From Pseudomonas libanensis (lineage in GTDB: Bacteria > Pseudomonadota > Gammaproteobacteria > Pseudomonadales > Pseudomonadaceae), in assembly GCF_001439685.1 (NCBI RefSeq), contig NZ_JYLH01000021.1, positions 1 through 64,000 on the forward strand: DNA of 64,000 nucleotides, written 5' to 3'. Under the pieces are notes generated by a model that saw nothing but the letters and a program-made list of their open reading frames with translations, did no database searches and had not been told where the DNA came from. The first letter of the stretch is position 1. The number at the start of each line of letters is the position of its first letter. Below are positions 9,092-18,206 of the stretch, piece after piece. A program made the position numbers and the translations under genes.

Positions 9092-9670
9092 ATGCTCATC
9101 CGGTCGCTGACCCTGGCTACCTTGATGGCTTTTACGGGGCCGTTGCTGGCCGCTGATGATATCGATCCGCTCAAGCAGGACCTGGGCAAGGCCCGGCCGC
9201 TGGTGGTGGTGGAGCTGGATTCCGGCAACGACACCTTGGCGACCCTAAGGAAACAGCTGGACGAACCTGCCACCAAGCAGTCCTTTGAAGAACGCAACAT
9301 GGTGTTCTACACCGTGAAGTTCGGCAGCATCGGCGCCGAAGGTGAGAAGTTCGCCAAGGAAGCCAAGGACAACAAGAAACTGACGCCACCGGAAACCAAC
9401 GCACTGATCCGTGCCCTCAAGCTGGGTGCCGGCAGTGGCACCAAGGTGATCCTGATCGGCAAGGACGGTGAGAAGAAACTCGAGAAGACCGTGCCGCCGG
9501 ACACCCTCGACCTCAACGAGTTTTTCAGCGCTATCGACCAGATGCCAATGGCCGAGAAAGAAGCGGCTGCGCCGACCGCGCCAGCTGCGCCAGAACCTGC
9601 ACCTGGCAAGAACGCTCCCAAAACGGGTAAGGCAGCCAAGCAGGCTGCTCCTCAACAGCTGGATGACTGA
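9092..9670 (+). CDS. DUF4174-type exported protein
   Basis: A 192-residue protein beginning behind a near-perfect AAGGAGGTG site; an ATG at 9029 in the same frame has no such site. The signal peptide is LTLATLMAFTGPLLA with cleavage near residue 20, so it is likely periplasmic. The middle (ARPLVVVELDSGN, NMVFYTVKFG, GTKVILIGKDGEKKL) has the thioredoxin-like alternation described for DUF4174 proteins, without a CxxC pair. The last 40 residues are a low-complexity Ala/Pro/Lys tail. Function unknown. Confidence 0.7.
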   Translation: MLIRSLTLATLMAFTGPLLAADDIDPLKQDLGKARPLVVVELDSGNDTLATLRKQLDEPATKQSFEERNMVFYTVKFGSIGAEGEKFAKEAKDNKKLTPPETNALIRALKLGAGSGTKVILIGKDGEKKLEKTVPPDTLDLNEFFSAIDQMPMAEKEAAAPTAPAAPEPAPGKNAPKTGKAAKQAAPQQLDD

Positions 9671-9674
9671 GTCC

Positions 9675-9704
9675 GCGCAGGAGCTGGCTTACCAGCTCCT
9701 GCGC
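9675..9704. terminator. Perfect 13-bp palindromic hairpin between convergent genes
   Basis: GCGCAGGAGCTGG (9675-9687) and CCAGCTCCTGCGC (9692-9704) pair perfectly around a CTTA loop. It sits between the convergent DUF4174 and pslK genes and could end transcription from both sides, though no T tract is present on either strand. Confidence 0.5.
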
Positions 9705-9729
9705 AGGCAGTTGCAGCGGTGGTTCTACT

Positions 9730-11136
9730 TCAGGCTTTCCATGGTTTGAACCACCCAGCCAATCCCCCTAATACCAGTGCACCCGTCAAGGTACTCAGGC
9801 CCAGTTGCCAGCCGTCATTGTGCAGCGGGTGCAATATGAGGGCTGCAAAGCCCAATAATACTGCGCTCAACCCCCATTGCAGCGGCCAGCCCAGTTGCCC
9901 AAGCAATCGCTGGCGTTGCATCAGCAGCAGATTGGTGATGACAACCCCGGCCAACGCCGCCAGTGCAATACCCGGCAGACCAAAAAAGTACGGCAACAGC
10001 AGCAGGAGTATGGCGTTGATCACACTGCCCAGCAGTTCGCACCGCAATGGTAGACGCGTGTCGCCACCGGCATAGGCGTAGCGGGCAAGCATGGCGTTCC
10101 AGGCGCCGAACACCAATGGCGTTGCGAACCAGGCCAGCAGCGCCGGTAGTGGGCCGTCGGCGCTTTGGGCGGGCATCAGCAGATGGATCAGCACGGGGCT
10201 GGCGCCGATCAGGCCGAGGGCGGCGGGCAGGCTGAGCAGGGTGGCTGCATCAAGGCCCCGGCGCAGCAGAGCCAGGCGCTGCTGGCCTTGTTCGCCGCTC
10301 ATCATGCCCAGCAGTACCTGGTTGAGGCTCATCAGGGCGATCAACGGCAGATTGATCAGTTTGCGTGCCAGGTTGACCCAAGTGACGGCGCCTTCCCCCA
10401 AGTAACTGGCGATCAATCGCTCGAGCAATGCCAGGCCCTGGCTGGCGACGTTGCTGGCCAGCAATGGCCCGATGCGCCCCAACAATTCGCGGCCTGCCAG
10501 GGCGTCGCCAGTGACCTGCCACGGCCGCCAGCCGAAGGACCAGACCGGCATCAGCAACGGCAGGCACATCAATACACTGCCGGCAAAAAAACTCATGGCC
10601 AGTTCGCTGCTGTCGCTTGTGCTGCCACGGAAACACAGATAAAGCACGGGCGGCAGGTTGAACAATAACGAGCCCAGCCCTGGCAGGACAAAACGTTGGC
10701 GTGCCTGCAACGGAATACTGAACAAGCCATGCATCACCAGGCCCGGCGCACAGGCGGCCAGCCAGCGCAAGTTGGCGGCGGCTTCGGCGTGGGCCGCAGC
10801 GTCCAGGCCGGGACCGATCAGGCGCACCCACAGCGGCGCGCCCAGCGCCAGCACGGCAAACAGGCCCAGGCCTACGCCCAGCAGGCGTGGAGACAGGCTG
10901 GCCAGCCAGGCTTGCTGGCGTTGTGGGTCGCGTTGTTGATAAAGGGGCAGGGCTGCCGCTGCGAGCAAGCCGGCGGCCAGGGTCATGCGCAGCGCTTCGG
11001 GCAAAAACACCGCCACCAGAAACCCGTCGCTGCGACTGCCGGCGCCCCAGGCCGCCACCAGCAGCCATTCGCGGGCAAAACCGGCCACCAGCCCGGCGAG
11101 GGTCGCCAGGGTCAGCCAGAGGGTGCTGCCGAACAT
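9730..11136 (-). CDS. pslK: PslK: MurJ/MviN-like flippase of the Psl polysaccharide
   Basis: A 468-residue integral membrane protein with 12-14 hydrophobic segments and the MviN-type start (LATLAGLVAGFAREWLLVAAWG, DGFLVAVFLPEALR). It would flip lipid-linked Psl repeat units across the inner membrane. Length and position at the promoter-distal end match PslK (469 residues in P. aeruginosa, from memory). Its ATG overlaps the stop of the upstream acetyltransferase gene (TGATG), so the two are translationally coupled. It is the last gene of the operon. Confidence 0.85.
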   Translation of the reverse strand: MFGSTLWLTLATLAGLVAGFAREWLLVAAWGAGSRSDGFLVAVFLPEALRMTLAAGLLAAAALPLYQQRDPQRQQAWLASLSPRLLGVGLGLFAVLALGAPLWVRLIGPGLDAAAHAEAAANLRWLAACAPGLVMHGLFSIPLQARQRFVLPGLGSLLFNLPPVLYLCFRGSTSDSSELAMSFFAGSVLMCLPLLMPVWSFGWRPWQVTGDALAGRELLGRIGPLLASNVASQGLALLERLIASYLGEGAVTWVNLARKLINLPLIALMSLNQVLLGMMSGEQGQQRLALLRRGLDAATLLSLPAALGLIGASPVLIHLLMPAQSADGPLPALLAWFATPLVFGAWNAMLARYAYAGGDTRLPLRCELLGSVINAILLLLLPYFFGLPGIALAALAGVVITNLLLMQRQRLLGQLGWPLQWGLSAVLLGFAALILHPLHNDGWQLGLSTLTGALVLGGLAGWFKPWKA

Positions 11137-11957
11137 CAGTGGAACAGGGTGAACAGGCCCTTGCCACCCACCTTATAGTTCAGATCATGGCAACGTTCAC
11201 CCATGATTTTGGCGCCTGTGCCGCCAATGATTTTGTAGGGGGCCACGGCTTTGGCCACCACGGTGTTGGCGCTTATCACCGAACCATGGCCCAGATGGGT
11301 GCCGAAACCGATCAAGGCACGGCTGCCGATCCACACGTAGTCGTCGATGTAGATTGGCCCGGAAATCGACCAGAATTCCGGCGCCTGCAAATCATGACTG
11401 CCAGCGATGATCAGCACGTGGGAGGCAATCGCTACGTGGTTGCCGATCACCAGCCCGGCGCGTGCGTCCACCTGGCAATGCCAGCCGATAACCGAATCGT
11501 CACCGACCACCAGATTGTGGATGCCCAGCACTTCGGTGTTACGCCACAGGCTTGAGCCCTTGCCGATCTTCGCGCCACCCAGGCGCAGCCAGGCAATGCG
11601 CACATGGTGGCTGGGGATCTTGTTGATCAAAATGTTGTAGGCCATGTCCCAGGCGTTGCGCCAGCGATCCTTGATAGTTGCCCAGTTTTTGCCGTAGCGC
11701 GGCAATAGCTGGCACGGCAGGTCCTGTTTCAGACGGTGGAACAGGCGGCGGGCCACCGGGTGCTCAAGGGCCGGTTCCAGGTCAATGGAGCTGATCCAGA
11801 AACGCTTGTTCTCTCCTTCGCCGTCTTCAAACACCACGTCGTTGGCCAGGCACCAATCCAGCGCTTCTTCCAGGTCGGGCAGGCTTACGCCGAGTTCACC
11901 GGCCAGCATAGGGAGGCGGTCGCGCAAATCGGTAGAGTGAATTATCCGGTGCTTCAT
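11136..11957 (-). CDS. Left-handed beta-helix (hexapeptide) acetyltransferase inside the psl operon
   Basis: A 273-residue cytoplasmic protein. Residues 1-100 form an uncharacterised alpha-helical region. From about 125 on there is a hexapeptide-repeat acyltransferase domain (LGGAKIGKGSSLW, LVVGDDSVIGWHCQV, GLVIGNHVAIASHV) with the likely catalytic His in IIAGSHDL. Such WbbJ/Maa-type enzymes O-acetylate sugars from acetyl-CoA. It overlaps pslJ by 4 nt and pslK by 1 nt, so it belongs to the operon. P. aeruginosa has no such gene here as I recall it; it uses the membrane acyltransferase PslL after pslK instead. Probable role: acetylation of Psl or its lipid-linked unit. Confidence 0.75.
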   Translation of the reverse strand: MKHRIIHSTDLRDRLPMLAGELGVSLPDLEEALDWCLANDVVFEDGEGENKRFWISSIDLEPALEHPVARRLFHRLKQDLPCQLLPRYGKNWATIKDRWRNAWDMAYNILINKIPSHHVRIAWLRLGGAKIGKGSSLWRNTEVLGIHNLVVGDDSVIGWHCQVDARAGLVIGNHVAIASHVLIIAGSHDLQAPEFWSISGPIYIDDYVWIGSRALIGFGTHLGHGSVISANTVVAKAVAPYKIIGGTGAKIMGERCHDLNYKVGGKGLFTLFH

Positions 11958-13357
11958 GGTTGGTCATCCTTTGGCGCAATAACAGGAACAGTCGCGGTCA
12001 CGGTGGGGCGCAGGCGCACCTGTTGCAGGCTCATGCCCATCAACAGCCAGAACAGTGCGATCAGTACAAAGGTGAAGCTGAAATAGTGGTCGAAAAGCCC
12101 CGTCAGCAGCGCTGCCAACACGCCACAAATGCACCCCAGCCACAGGGCGTTGTCGGCGGTGACCTTGCGCACCTGGCCCAGGGGACGGACTTCCCGCCAC
12201 CACAGCACCGTGACGGTGATAAACAACAACATTCCTGGAATGCCGACCTTATAGATGAAGTTCAGCCACAGGTTGGAGATCCCCAACAGGTCGCTGCCAG
12301 GTACGGGCGGGTCGATCTTGAAGCCGATCCCCAGAGGGAATTTCGACATGGCGTCGGGGAACCTGGCGTATTCGTCGAAGCGGATTTCGGTACTGGCGTT
12401 GGTGCTCGAGAAGATGGTCATCAAGCGCTCCTGCAGCGGCGGGTAGAACATCACCAGCGCGATGCCAAACGCCAAACCGATACCGATGATGCGCCCACTG
12501 TTAGGCACGCGCTTGTAGGTCAGCCAGATCAAGACCAGCGCCAGGGCCACGATGGCGCCACGGGAAATGCTCAGCAGCAGGCCGGCGCAACCCAGCACCG
12601 CCACCGCCAGGCCCAGTGCCCGGCGCCAGCCACTGCGGGTCCAGCCATAGAACAGCGCCAGGGGGATAAACAGCACCAGCACGCCACCGGTCAGGTTGGG
12701 GTGCACCCAGGGCGAGGCCATGCGTGTGTAGTTGGCGGAGAAAATATCCTTCACCGCTTCCGGGTGGGCATACTTGAGGTCGGTGAGGATATCGATCATC
12801 GACATCGCGTTGCGTGTCTTCAGGAACATGAAAATCGACAGCAACAGCATCGCCAGGTTACCCAGCAGCAGGGCGACCACGACCTTGTCGCGGTCGGCGT
12901 CGGTGCGTAGCAGCAACGGCACGATAAACAGCAACGACAGGTTCATCAGCCAGCGCACCCAGTTCACCGGTCCATTGCCTTCGGCATGGATGATGACCAT
13001 GCCCCAGATAAATGGAATGGTGCTGAACAGCATCAGCCACATCAGCGCGCGCTCGGTCGGACGCCACAGTATCAAGCCACGGGTCTTGCCGATAAACGAC
13101 TGCCAGAACACCCCGACCCAGGTCAGCCCCAGCACCGCTTCACTCACGGTGGTGCGGACCCCCAGTTCCAGGGTGGTGTACGGAATGCTGGTGGCCAACA
13201 CGGCGAAAATCAGCAAGCCCCACAGGGGAAAGCGGATCAGGGTCAAGGCCACGCCCATGCCGGCCACGACCAGCAGGACCTTTATCGGCGACAGGGCCAA
13301 CAGCAAGCCGCCGAAGACCAGGCCCAGGAGCAGACTAACGAATTTTCCTGGCAGCAT
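11954..13357 (-). CDS. pslJ: PslJ: Wzy/O-antigen-ligase-like membrane protein
   Basis: A 467-residue protein with about 10-12 membrane segments and a large central loop (roughly residues 300-360), the pattern of the O-antigen ligase / Wzy polymerase superfamily. It is the candidate polymerase joining Psl repeat units in the periplasm. Order and size agree with PslJ. Its ATG overlaps the pslI stop (TAATG), and its end overlaps the acetyltransferase start by 4 nt. Confidence 0.82.
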   Translation of the reverse strand: MLPGKFVSLLLGLVFGGLLLALSPIKVLLVVAGMGVALTLIRFPLWGLLIFAVLATSIPYTTLELGVRTTVSEAVLGLTWVGVFWQSFIGKTRGLILWRPTERALMWLMLFSTIPFIWGMVIIHAEGNGPVNWVRWLMNLSLLFIVPLLLRTDADRDKVVVALLLGNLAMLLLSIFMFLKTRNAMSMIDILTDLKYAHPEAVKDIFSANYTRMASPWVHPNLTGGVLVLFIPLALFYGWTRSGWRRALGLAVAVLGCAGLLLSISRGAIVALALVLIWLTYKRVPNSGRIIGIGLAFGIALVMFYPPLQERLMTIFSSTNASTEIRFDEYARFPDAMSKFPLGIGFKIDPPVPGSDLLGISNLWLNFIYKVGIPGMLLFITVTVLWWREVRPLGQVRKVTADNALWLGCICGVLAALLTGLFDHYFSFTFVLIALFWLLMGMSLQQVRLRPTVTATVPVIAPKDDQP

Positions 13358-14460
13358 TAGCGGTCCAATTCCTTGAGCAAGGTGTCCAGACGCGAGCGAT
13401 AGGCGGGCTCGGCAAATTGCCGGGCCCAGTCGATTTGCGGTTGCGGGTCTACCGTCGCCCCGGGGGCTGCCAGTTGCCGCATGACGTCTTGCAGTTGCCC
13501 GGCATCGTGCGGGTCGAAACGCGGGGCGCTGGGCGGCGCGACTTCATCGAGGGCGGAGCCGCGTGCCACCGCCACTGGCGTGCCGACACTCAAGGCTTCC
13601 ACCACCGGCAGGCCAAAGCCCTCGGCATAAGACGGCTGCCATAGGCAGGCAGCATGCCGGTAAAGTGCTTGCAGTTGGCCGTCGGATAAACCGCTGCACC
13701 AATGCAGGCCCGGCAGTGCGCCGAGGTCCGCCGGTACATCGCTGGCGTGGCCCACCAGTACCATGTCTGGTACATCAGGGTTCGCCGCACGACAGGCCTG
13801 CCATTGGCGCAGGAAAAACACCATGTTTTTGCGCGGTTCCCGGGTGCCCACCACCAACCAGTAACGCGTCGGCAGGCTTTCCGGCAGCGGCTCTGGCGCT
13901 GCATTGAATTCGGGTACCAGATTGCTCAGCACCCGGAACTTCGCCCGGGCCCAGGGGAACACGCGGGCGGCTTCGTTGCAGGAAAACTGCGAAGGGCACC
14001 ACACCCGGTCAGCCTGCCACACCGACCAGGCAATCGACGCGCCGTCAATCAAGCGATAGGCCAGGGCCTTGAGCCTGGAGCGATGAAAGTTGCGGTGGGT
14101 CAGTTGAAACAGGTCATGCAGTACCAGCACATAGCGGGTGCCGGCGGGTTTGCGGCATAGCGGCAAGCCCATATTGGCGGTGGCGATGTAGAGGTCGATC
14201 TGCTGCGCGTGCAAGGCCTTGGGCAAAAACCTGCGCTCGAAACCCAGGCGCACTTGTGGGCGCTGCAGGCCGTCCAGCGGGCTGGCCCAGGCCGGGCAAA
14301 CGGCGGTCTGGCGTTGCGGGTGGTCCAGGGGGGCTTCGCTGAACAGCAGCACCTCGGTATTGGCTCGTGCGCGCAGGGCGTGCTCCAGGGCCAGGACCTG
14401 GCGGGCGATGCCAGACGACGGCGCAACCGTGGCGGGGCGATAGTCCAGGGCTACGCGCAT
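13357..14460 (-). CDS. pslI: PslI: glycosyltransferase family 4
   Basis: A 367-residue GT-B glycosyltransferase. The donor-site segment is recognisable (YAEGFGLPVVEALSVGTPV, with the conserved Glu of the EX7E pattern), as is YWLVVGTREPRKNM in the second Rossmann domain. It would add one sugar of the Psl repeat on the cytoplasmic face. Same length as I recall for P. aeruginosa PslI. It overlaps pslH by 10 nt and pslJ by 1 nt. Confidence 0.85.
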   Translation of the reverse strand: MRVALDYRPATVAPSSGIARQVLALEHALRARANTEVLLFSEAPLDHPQRQTAVCPAWASPLDGLQRPQVRLGFERRFLPKALHAQQIDLYIATANMGLPLCRKPAGTRYVLVLHDLFQLTHRNFHRSRLKALAYRLIDGASIAWSVWQADRVWCPSQFSCNEAARVFPWARAKFRVLSNLVPEFNAAPEPLPESLPTRYWLVVGTREPRKNMVFFLRQWQACRAANPDVPDMVLVGHASDVPADLGALPGLHWCSGLSDGQLQALYRHAACLWQPSYAEGFGLPVVEALSVGTPVAVARGSALDEVAPPSAPRFDPHDAGQLQDVMRQLAAPGATVDPQPQIDWARQFAEPAYRSRLDTLLKELDR

Positions 14461-15665
14461 GGCTGAGGTTCCTTGGAGATGAGCACGGTGCGGTAGATAT
14501 GCTCCAGTTCGTTACCGGCCACCGCCCAGTCGTGATATTGACGCGCATAGTCGCGTGCCGCATCGGCCAGCTGCCGGGCCAACGACGGTTCATCCAGCAG
14601 GTGCACTATGGCGTCGGCCAGGGCCTCAGCGTTTTCACCCGCCAGGTAATGGGCCTGTGGCTGTACTGCCAAACCGGAGACGCCCTGGGCGGTGCTCACC
14701 AGCGGCAAGCCGGCGGCCATCGCCTCCAGCACCTTGAGCTTGGAGCCGCCGCCGTGGCGCAACGCGGCGACAAACCCGGCACAGCGGCGTTGCAAGGCGC
14801 ACAGGTCGGGAACGAATCCCAGCCACTCGATACGCTCATCTGGCCAGCGGTTGCGCCAGTGTTCGGGCAAGCCGTAACCGGCCACCGCCAGGCGGGCATT
14901 CGGGCACTGCCGCCAGACCCTGGGGAAAATCTCCTCGAGCAGCCACTGCACCGCGTCCAGGTTCGGTGCGTATTCGTAGTTGCCGACAAACAACAGGCGC
15001 TGGCTTTGCGCGTCGGCACTGACCTCGGCGAAGGCGCGGCTGTCGACCCCATTGACCACCACGCTCACCGGCGTCGAGGACAACGGCCGCATGGCCTGGG
15101 CATCCGCCTCGGTCACCGCGATCACATGGGCGGCGGCCTCGAACGCCTTGCGTTCCCACTGTCGGCAGCGCCATTGGTCGTACTGCACGAACGGCCCGGC
15201 CCACTTGGGGAAGCGGTCGTAAGTGGCGCCGCCGAGGCTTGATTCCAGGTTGTGCTCGGTCAGCACAAACGCGCGCCGACGCTGCTGCAAGGTACGCATG
15301 AACGGCTGCAGGCTGTAGCTGTGTTCCACCTGAATCACGTCCCAGTGTTCGGTCAACAGTTGTGCAAATTGGGCCTGCAACGGTGCGGACAGGCCGTTGA
15401 CCGTGGTCAACAGCGGCCACGGCGCGAACACGCCAGCGAGCAGGGTCAGCGGGTGTTTCAGCGGCCGGCGCGGCACCACGATCAAGCGCTCGAGCAATGG
15501 CTCAAGGGCTGCATGCGCCGCGTCATCGGCCGGCGTCTTCGATTGCGCCAGCAGCGTGATGCGATGCCCGCGCTCACTCAAGGTGCGCAGCAAATGGTAC
15601 TGCCGGGTCTTGCCGCCGCTGGTGGTCGGCCACGGCAGGTAGGGCACAATCCATAGGATTCTCAT
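14451..15665 (-). CDS. pslH: PslH: glycosyltransferase family 4
   Basis: A 404-residue GT-B glycosyltransferase with an N-terminal start typical of the class (ILWIVPYLPWPTTSGGKTRQYHLL at 3-26) and a donor-binding end (GGGSKLKVLEAMAAGLPLVS). It is predicted to extend the Psl repeat with mannose or a related sugar; the exact linkage is not visible. The length matches PslH. It starts 22 nt after pslG ends. Confidence 0.85.
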   Translation of the reverse strand: MRILWIVPYLPWPTTSGGKTRQYHLLRTLSERGHRITLLAQSKTPADDAAHAALEPLLERLIVVPRRPLKHPLTLLAGVFAPWPLLTTVNGLSAPLQAQFAQLLTEHWDVIQVEHSYSLQPFMRTLQQRRRAFVLTEHNLESSLGGATYDRFPKWAGPFVQYDQWRCRQWERKAFEAAAHVIAVTEADAQAMRPLSSTPVSVVVNGVDSRAFAEVSADAQSQRLLFVGNYEYAPNLDAVQWLLEEIFPRVWRQCPNARLAVAGYGLPEHWRNRWPDERIEWLGFVPDLCALQRRCAGFVAALRHGGGSKLKVLEAMAAGLPLVSTAQGVSGLAVQPQAHYLAGENAEALADAIVHLLDEPSLARQLADAARDYARQYHDWAVAGNELEHIYRTVLISKEPQPCA

Positions 15666-15687
15666 GTGTCGTTCTCCATGCCCGGGG

Positions 15688-17028
15688 CTACCACACCAGT
15701 ATCTGCAAACTCGGCTTCACCACGGGGCGAATGCCATTGTCGTCACTCAGGGTCTGTCGGGCTCCGGTCAGCGGGTCCAGCAGTTCAGCACGTTTAATCC
15801 CGGGCAGGCTGATGCTGCTGCCTTCGGCACTCCAGTACATCAACAGGCGCTTGCCGTCAGGCCGGGTCCAGGCCACGCTGTAGAAGCTGTCCGGTATATC
15901 CTTGAGCTGCGGCGTAGCGCCGGGTTGAAGAGTGGGGCCGGTGATCTCGAGGAAGCGGGCGAGGGCGGTGTACACCGGCTTCGGCTCGCCATTGAGGTCC
16001 AGCAGGCCGTAATGCTGGTCTCGCGGCGAGGCACGTTCGTCGAGGTCGGAGAGGGCGAACAGGAAAATCTTCTGGTAGTCCTGGGACGCCATCAAGGCCA
16101 GGCGGCGCAAGGTGTAGTCGGCTTGCCCGTCGATACCGATCAGGTCCTGCATCTCTTTGGGCCCGGCATAGCTGGACCAGCCCCATTCAGTGGCCCATAC
16201 CTGCTTGATCCCGGCGCCGTGCAGCATTGCATTGAGTTGATCGCCGCGCAGCAGCACTTCGTTCTTGCCCGGCTCATCGGTTTCCGGGGTCATCGAATAG
16301 GGGTGATAGGCCGCGACCATGCCCAGGCTTTGCACCCCCAACGCGCCGAGCGCTTCAAACATCAGGGTTTTGCCACGGGGCGGCATCTGGCTGTAGTACG
16401 CCATGCCGCCCATGACCTGCAGTTTGCCGGGCGCGGCAATATTCAAGGCCTGGTGACTGGCCAATAACAATTGCCCGTATTCCTTGGCGTCGACTTTGGG
16501 GCGCCAGTTGTTCGGCAGGTTCTGTTCGTTCCACACCTGCCAGGCATCAATATTCGGGTAGCGTTTGGCCAGGAGCGCCAGACGCGCTGCATAGATGTCG
16601 GCGTCCCGTGGTCGATACTGGTCCTGGAACGGCGCGCCCTTGGGGGCGGTGGTGATAAAGGGCGCCGAGCCCACCAGGTAAAACACCGAGCGGATTTTTT
16701 CGGCAGTCAGGGTGCGCTCCAGTTCATCGAAAGTGCTGAGCTGATAACCCTCTTCCTTGGGCTCCAGGCGATCCCAGTGCAGGTCGACGCGCACCCATTG
16801 CAATCCAAGCTTCTTATATTGGTTGATCTGCTTGCGGTACTGCTCGGGCTTGAACCACAAAAAGTGCGCATTCACACCAAGAAAGTCCTTCCATGCCACG
16901 CTGCGCTCCGGGGCCAGGTTCACCGGTTGCGCATCGACTTTTTCACTCGACAGCAGGGCGCCCCCGACGGCGATTGCCAGCACCAGCGGCAGATAACGCC
17001 ACATCGGGCGAACGGATGAAATCTTCAT
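15688..17028 (-). CDS. pslG: PslG: membrane-anchored Psl glycoside hydrolase
   Basis: A 446-residue endoglycosidase of the GH39-like clan with an N-terminal membrane anchor (about 11-27) and a TIM-barrel catalytic domain facing the periplasm. The two catalytic glutamates are visible: E168 in WQVWNEQNL (acid/base) and E281 in QVWATEWGW (nucleophile), at nearly the positions reported for P. aeruginosa PslG (165 and 276, from memory). PslG cuts Psl chains; it has been used to disperse biofilm. Its start overlaps pslF by 4 nt. Confidence 0.9.
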   Translation of the reverse strand: MKISSVRPMWRYLPLVLAIAVGGALLSSEKVDAQPVNLAPERSVAWKDFLGVNAHFLWFKPEQYRKQINQYKKLGLQWVRVDLHWDRLEPKEEGYQLSTFDELERTLTAEKIRSVFYLVGSAPFITTAPKGAPFQDQYRPRDADIYAARLALLAKRYPNIDAWQVWNEQNLPNNWRPKVDAKEYGQLLLASHQALNIAAPGKLQVMGGMAYYSQMPPRGKTLMFEALGALGVQSLGMVAAYHPYSMTPETDEPGKNEVLLRGDQLNAMLHGAGIKQVWATEWGWSSYAGPKEMQDLIGIDGQADYTLRRLALMASQDYQKIFLFALSDLDERASPRDQHYGLLDLNGEPKPVYTALARFLEITGPTLQPGATPQLKDIPDSFYSVAWTRPDGKRLLMYWSAEGSSISLPGIKRAELLDPLTGARQTLSDDNGIRPVVKPSLQILVW

Positions 17029-18206
17029 CGCAACGGCTCCTCACAAGCATCCCGAAAGAGTTCGGCAAAACGTTGGGCCGTGTTGGCCCACTGGCGTTGG
17101 CGGCCGATTTCCTCAGCCTGGGCGGCCCATTGCCGGGCCTGTTGCGGGTCGAGGATCAAGCGGTTCAAGGCATTGCTCAAGGAATCGATATCGCCCTGCT
17201 GATAGGTGATGCCATTGCCGCCGGCCACCTCTTCGGCAAAGGCACGGGCGTTGGAGGTGATCACCCCGCGCCCGCAGGCATTGGCCCACGACAGCGCGCC
17301 GCTGGTGCCACGCATCTGCCCCAGGAAGCCGAGTTTTTTCGATTCGCGGTAGGGCAGCACCATCACATGGTGGGCCTGGATCGTAGCGGCGATCTGCGTC
17401 GAGGGCAGGTCCAACTGCCAGTCCACCACATCCTCCAGGTGCAGCGCGCTGATCTGCTGGCGCAGGCCGTCGAGGTAGTTGCCGGCCGGGTCGAAGGTCA
17501 TTTCCGGGGCGGTGCCGCCGGCCAGGGTCAGGCGTATTTGGCCTCGGCATTGGGGGTGGGCAGCCAGTGACTGGGCCAGGGCCTGGAGCAGGTCCTCAAT
17601 GCCCTTGCCGCGATAGATAAAGCCGAAATACAGCAGACGCAGCGGCGCAAGCGGTGGCAACGCCTGGGGCGCAATGGGCAGGTTGCCGTGGGCGATTACC
17701 GCCACTTGCTGCGGGCGCAGGCCCATGCGTTCGCGCAGGCAGTCGCCGCCCAGGCGGGTGAGGGTGATCAGGCGGCGCATGCCTTTGGCCAGGCGCCGTT
17801 CTTCGCGCAAGGTCAGCGGGTCGGCCAGCAGCGCCGCCGCCTGGGGCAGCGGGTGGGGCAGGCGTTCGAGCAGGGTCAAGGGGAAAAACAGCTTGGCCCG
17901 GCGCCAGATCAAGCGCTCCGGGTCATGCACCGTGGCGGTCAAGGGCAGGTGCGGTTGCGCCCGGCGCAGGTAGCCCAGCGCCTGGAATTCACCGAAGCGC
18001 CCGCCCCCAAGCTCGGCATGGACCAGGTCCACGCCGCTCCAGTCAAAGGCCTGCAGGCGCCGCAATTGTTCAGGCAGGTCCTGGCAGCCCGCGAGGGGGG
18101 TCACCACCTCAAGGCCCAGTTCGATCAACGCGCTGCGCAAGTGCGCGGCGTAATCGGCGATCCCGGTCTGCTCCGGTGGCAGCGGTGCCAGCAGCGCGAT
18201 ACGCAT
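17025..18206 (-). CDS. pslF: PslF: glycosyltransferase family 4
   Basis: A 393-residue GT-B enzyme. The N terminus IALLAPLPPEQTGIADYAA is characteristic of family 4, and the second domain contains RLLYFGFIYRGKGIEDLLQAL. It is likely one of the four cytoplasmic transferases building the Psl pentasaccharide. Its ATG shares one base with the pslE stop, and its stop overlaps pslG by 4 nt. Confidence 0.85.
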   Translation of the reverse strand: MRIALLAPLPPEQTGIADYAAHLRSALIELGLEVVTPLAGCQDLPEQLRRLQAFDWSGVDLVHAELGGGRFGEFQALGYLRRAQPHLPLTATVHDPERLIWRRAKLFFPLTLLERLPHPLPQAAALLADPLTLREERRLAKGMRRLITLTRLGGDCLRERMGLRPQQVAVIAHGNLPIAPQALPPLAPLRLLYFGFIYRGKGIEDLLQALAQSLAAHPQCRGQIRLTLAGGTAPEMTFDPAGNYLDGLRQQISALHLEDVVDWQLDLPSTQIAATIQAHHVMVLPYRESKKLGFLGQMRGTSGALSWANACGRGVITSNARAFAEEVAGGNGITYQQGDIDSLSNALNRLILDPQQARQWAAQAEEIGRQRQWANTAQRFAELFRDACEEPLR

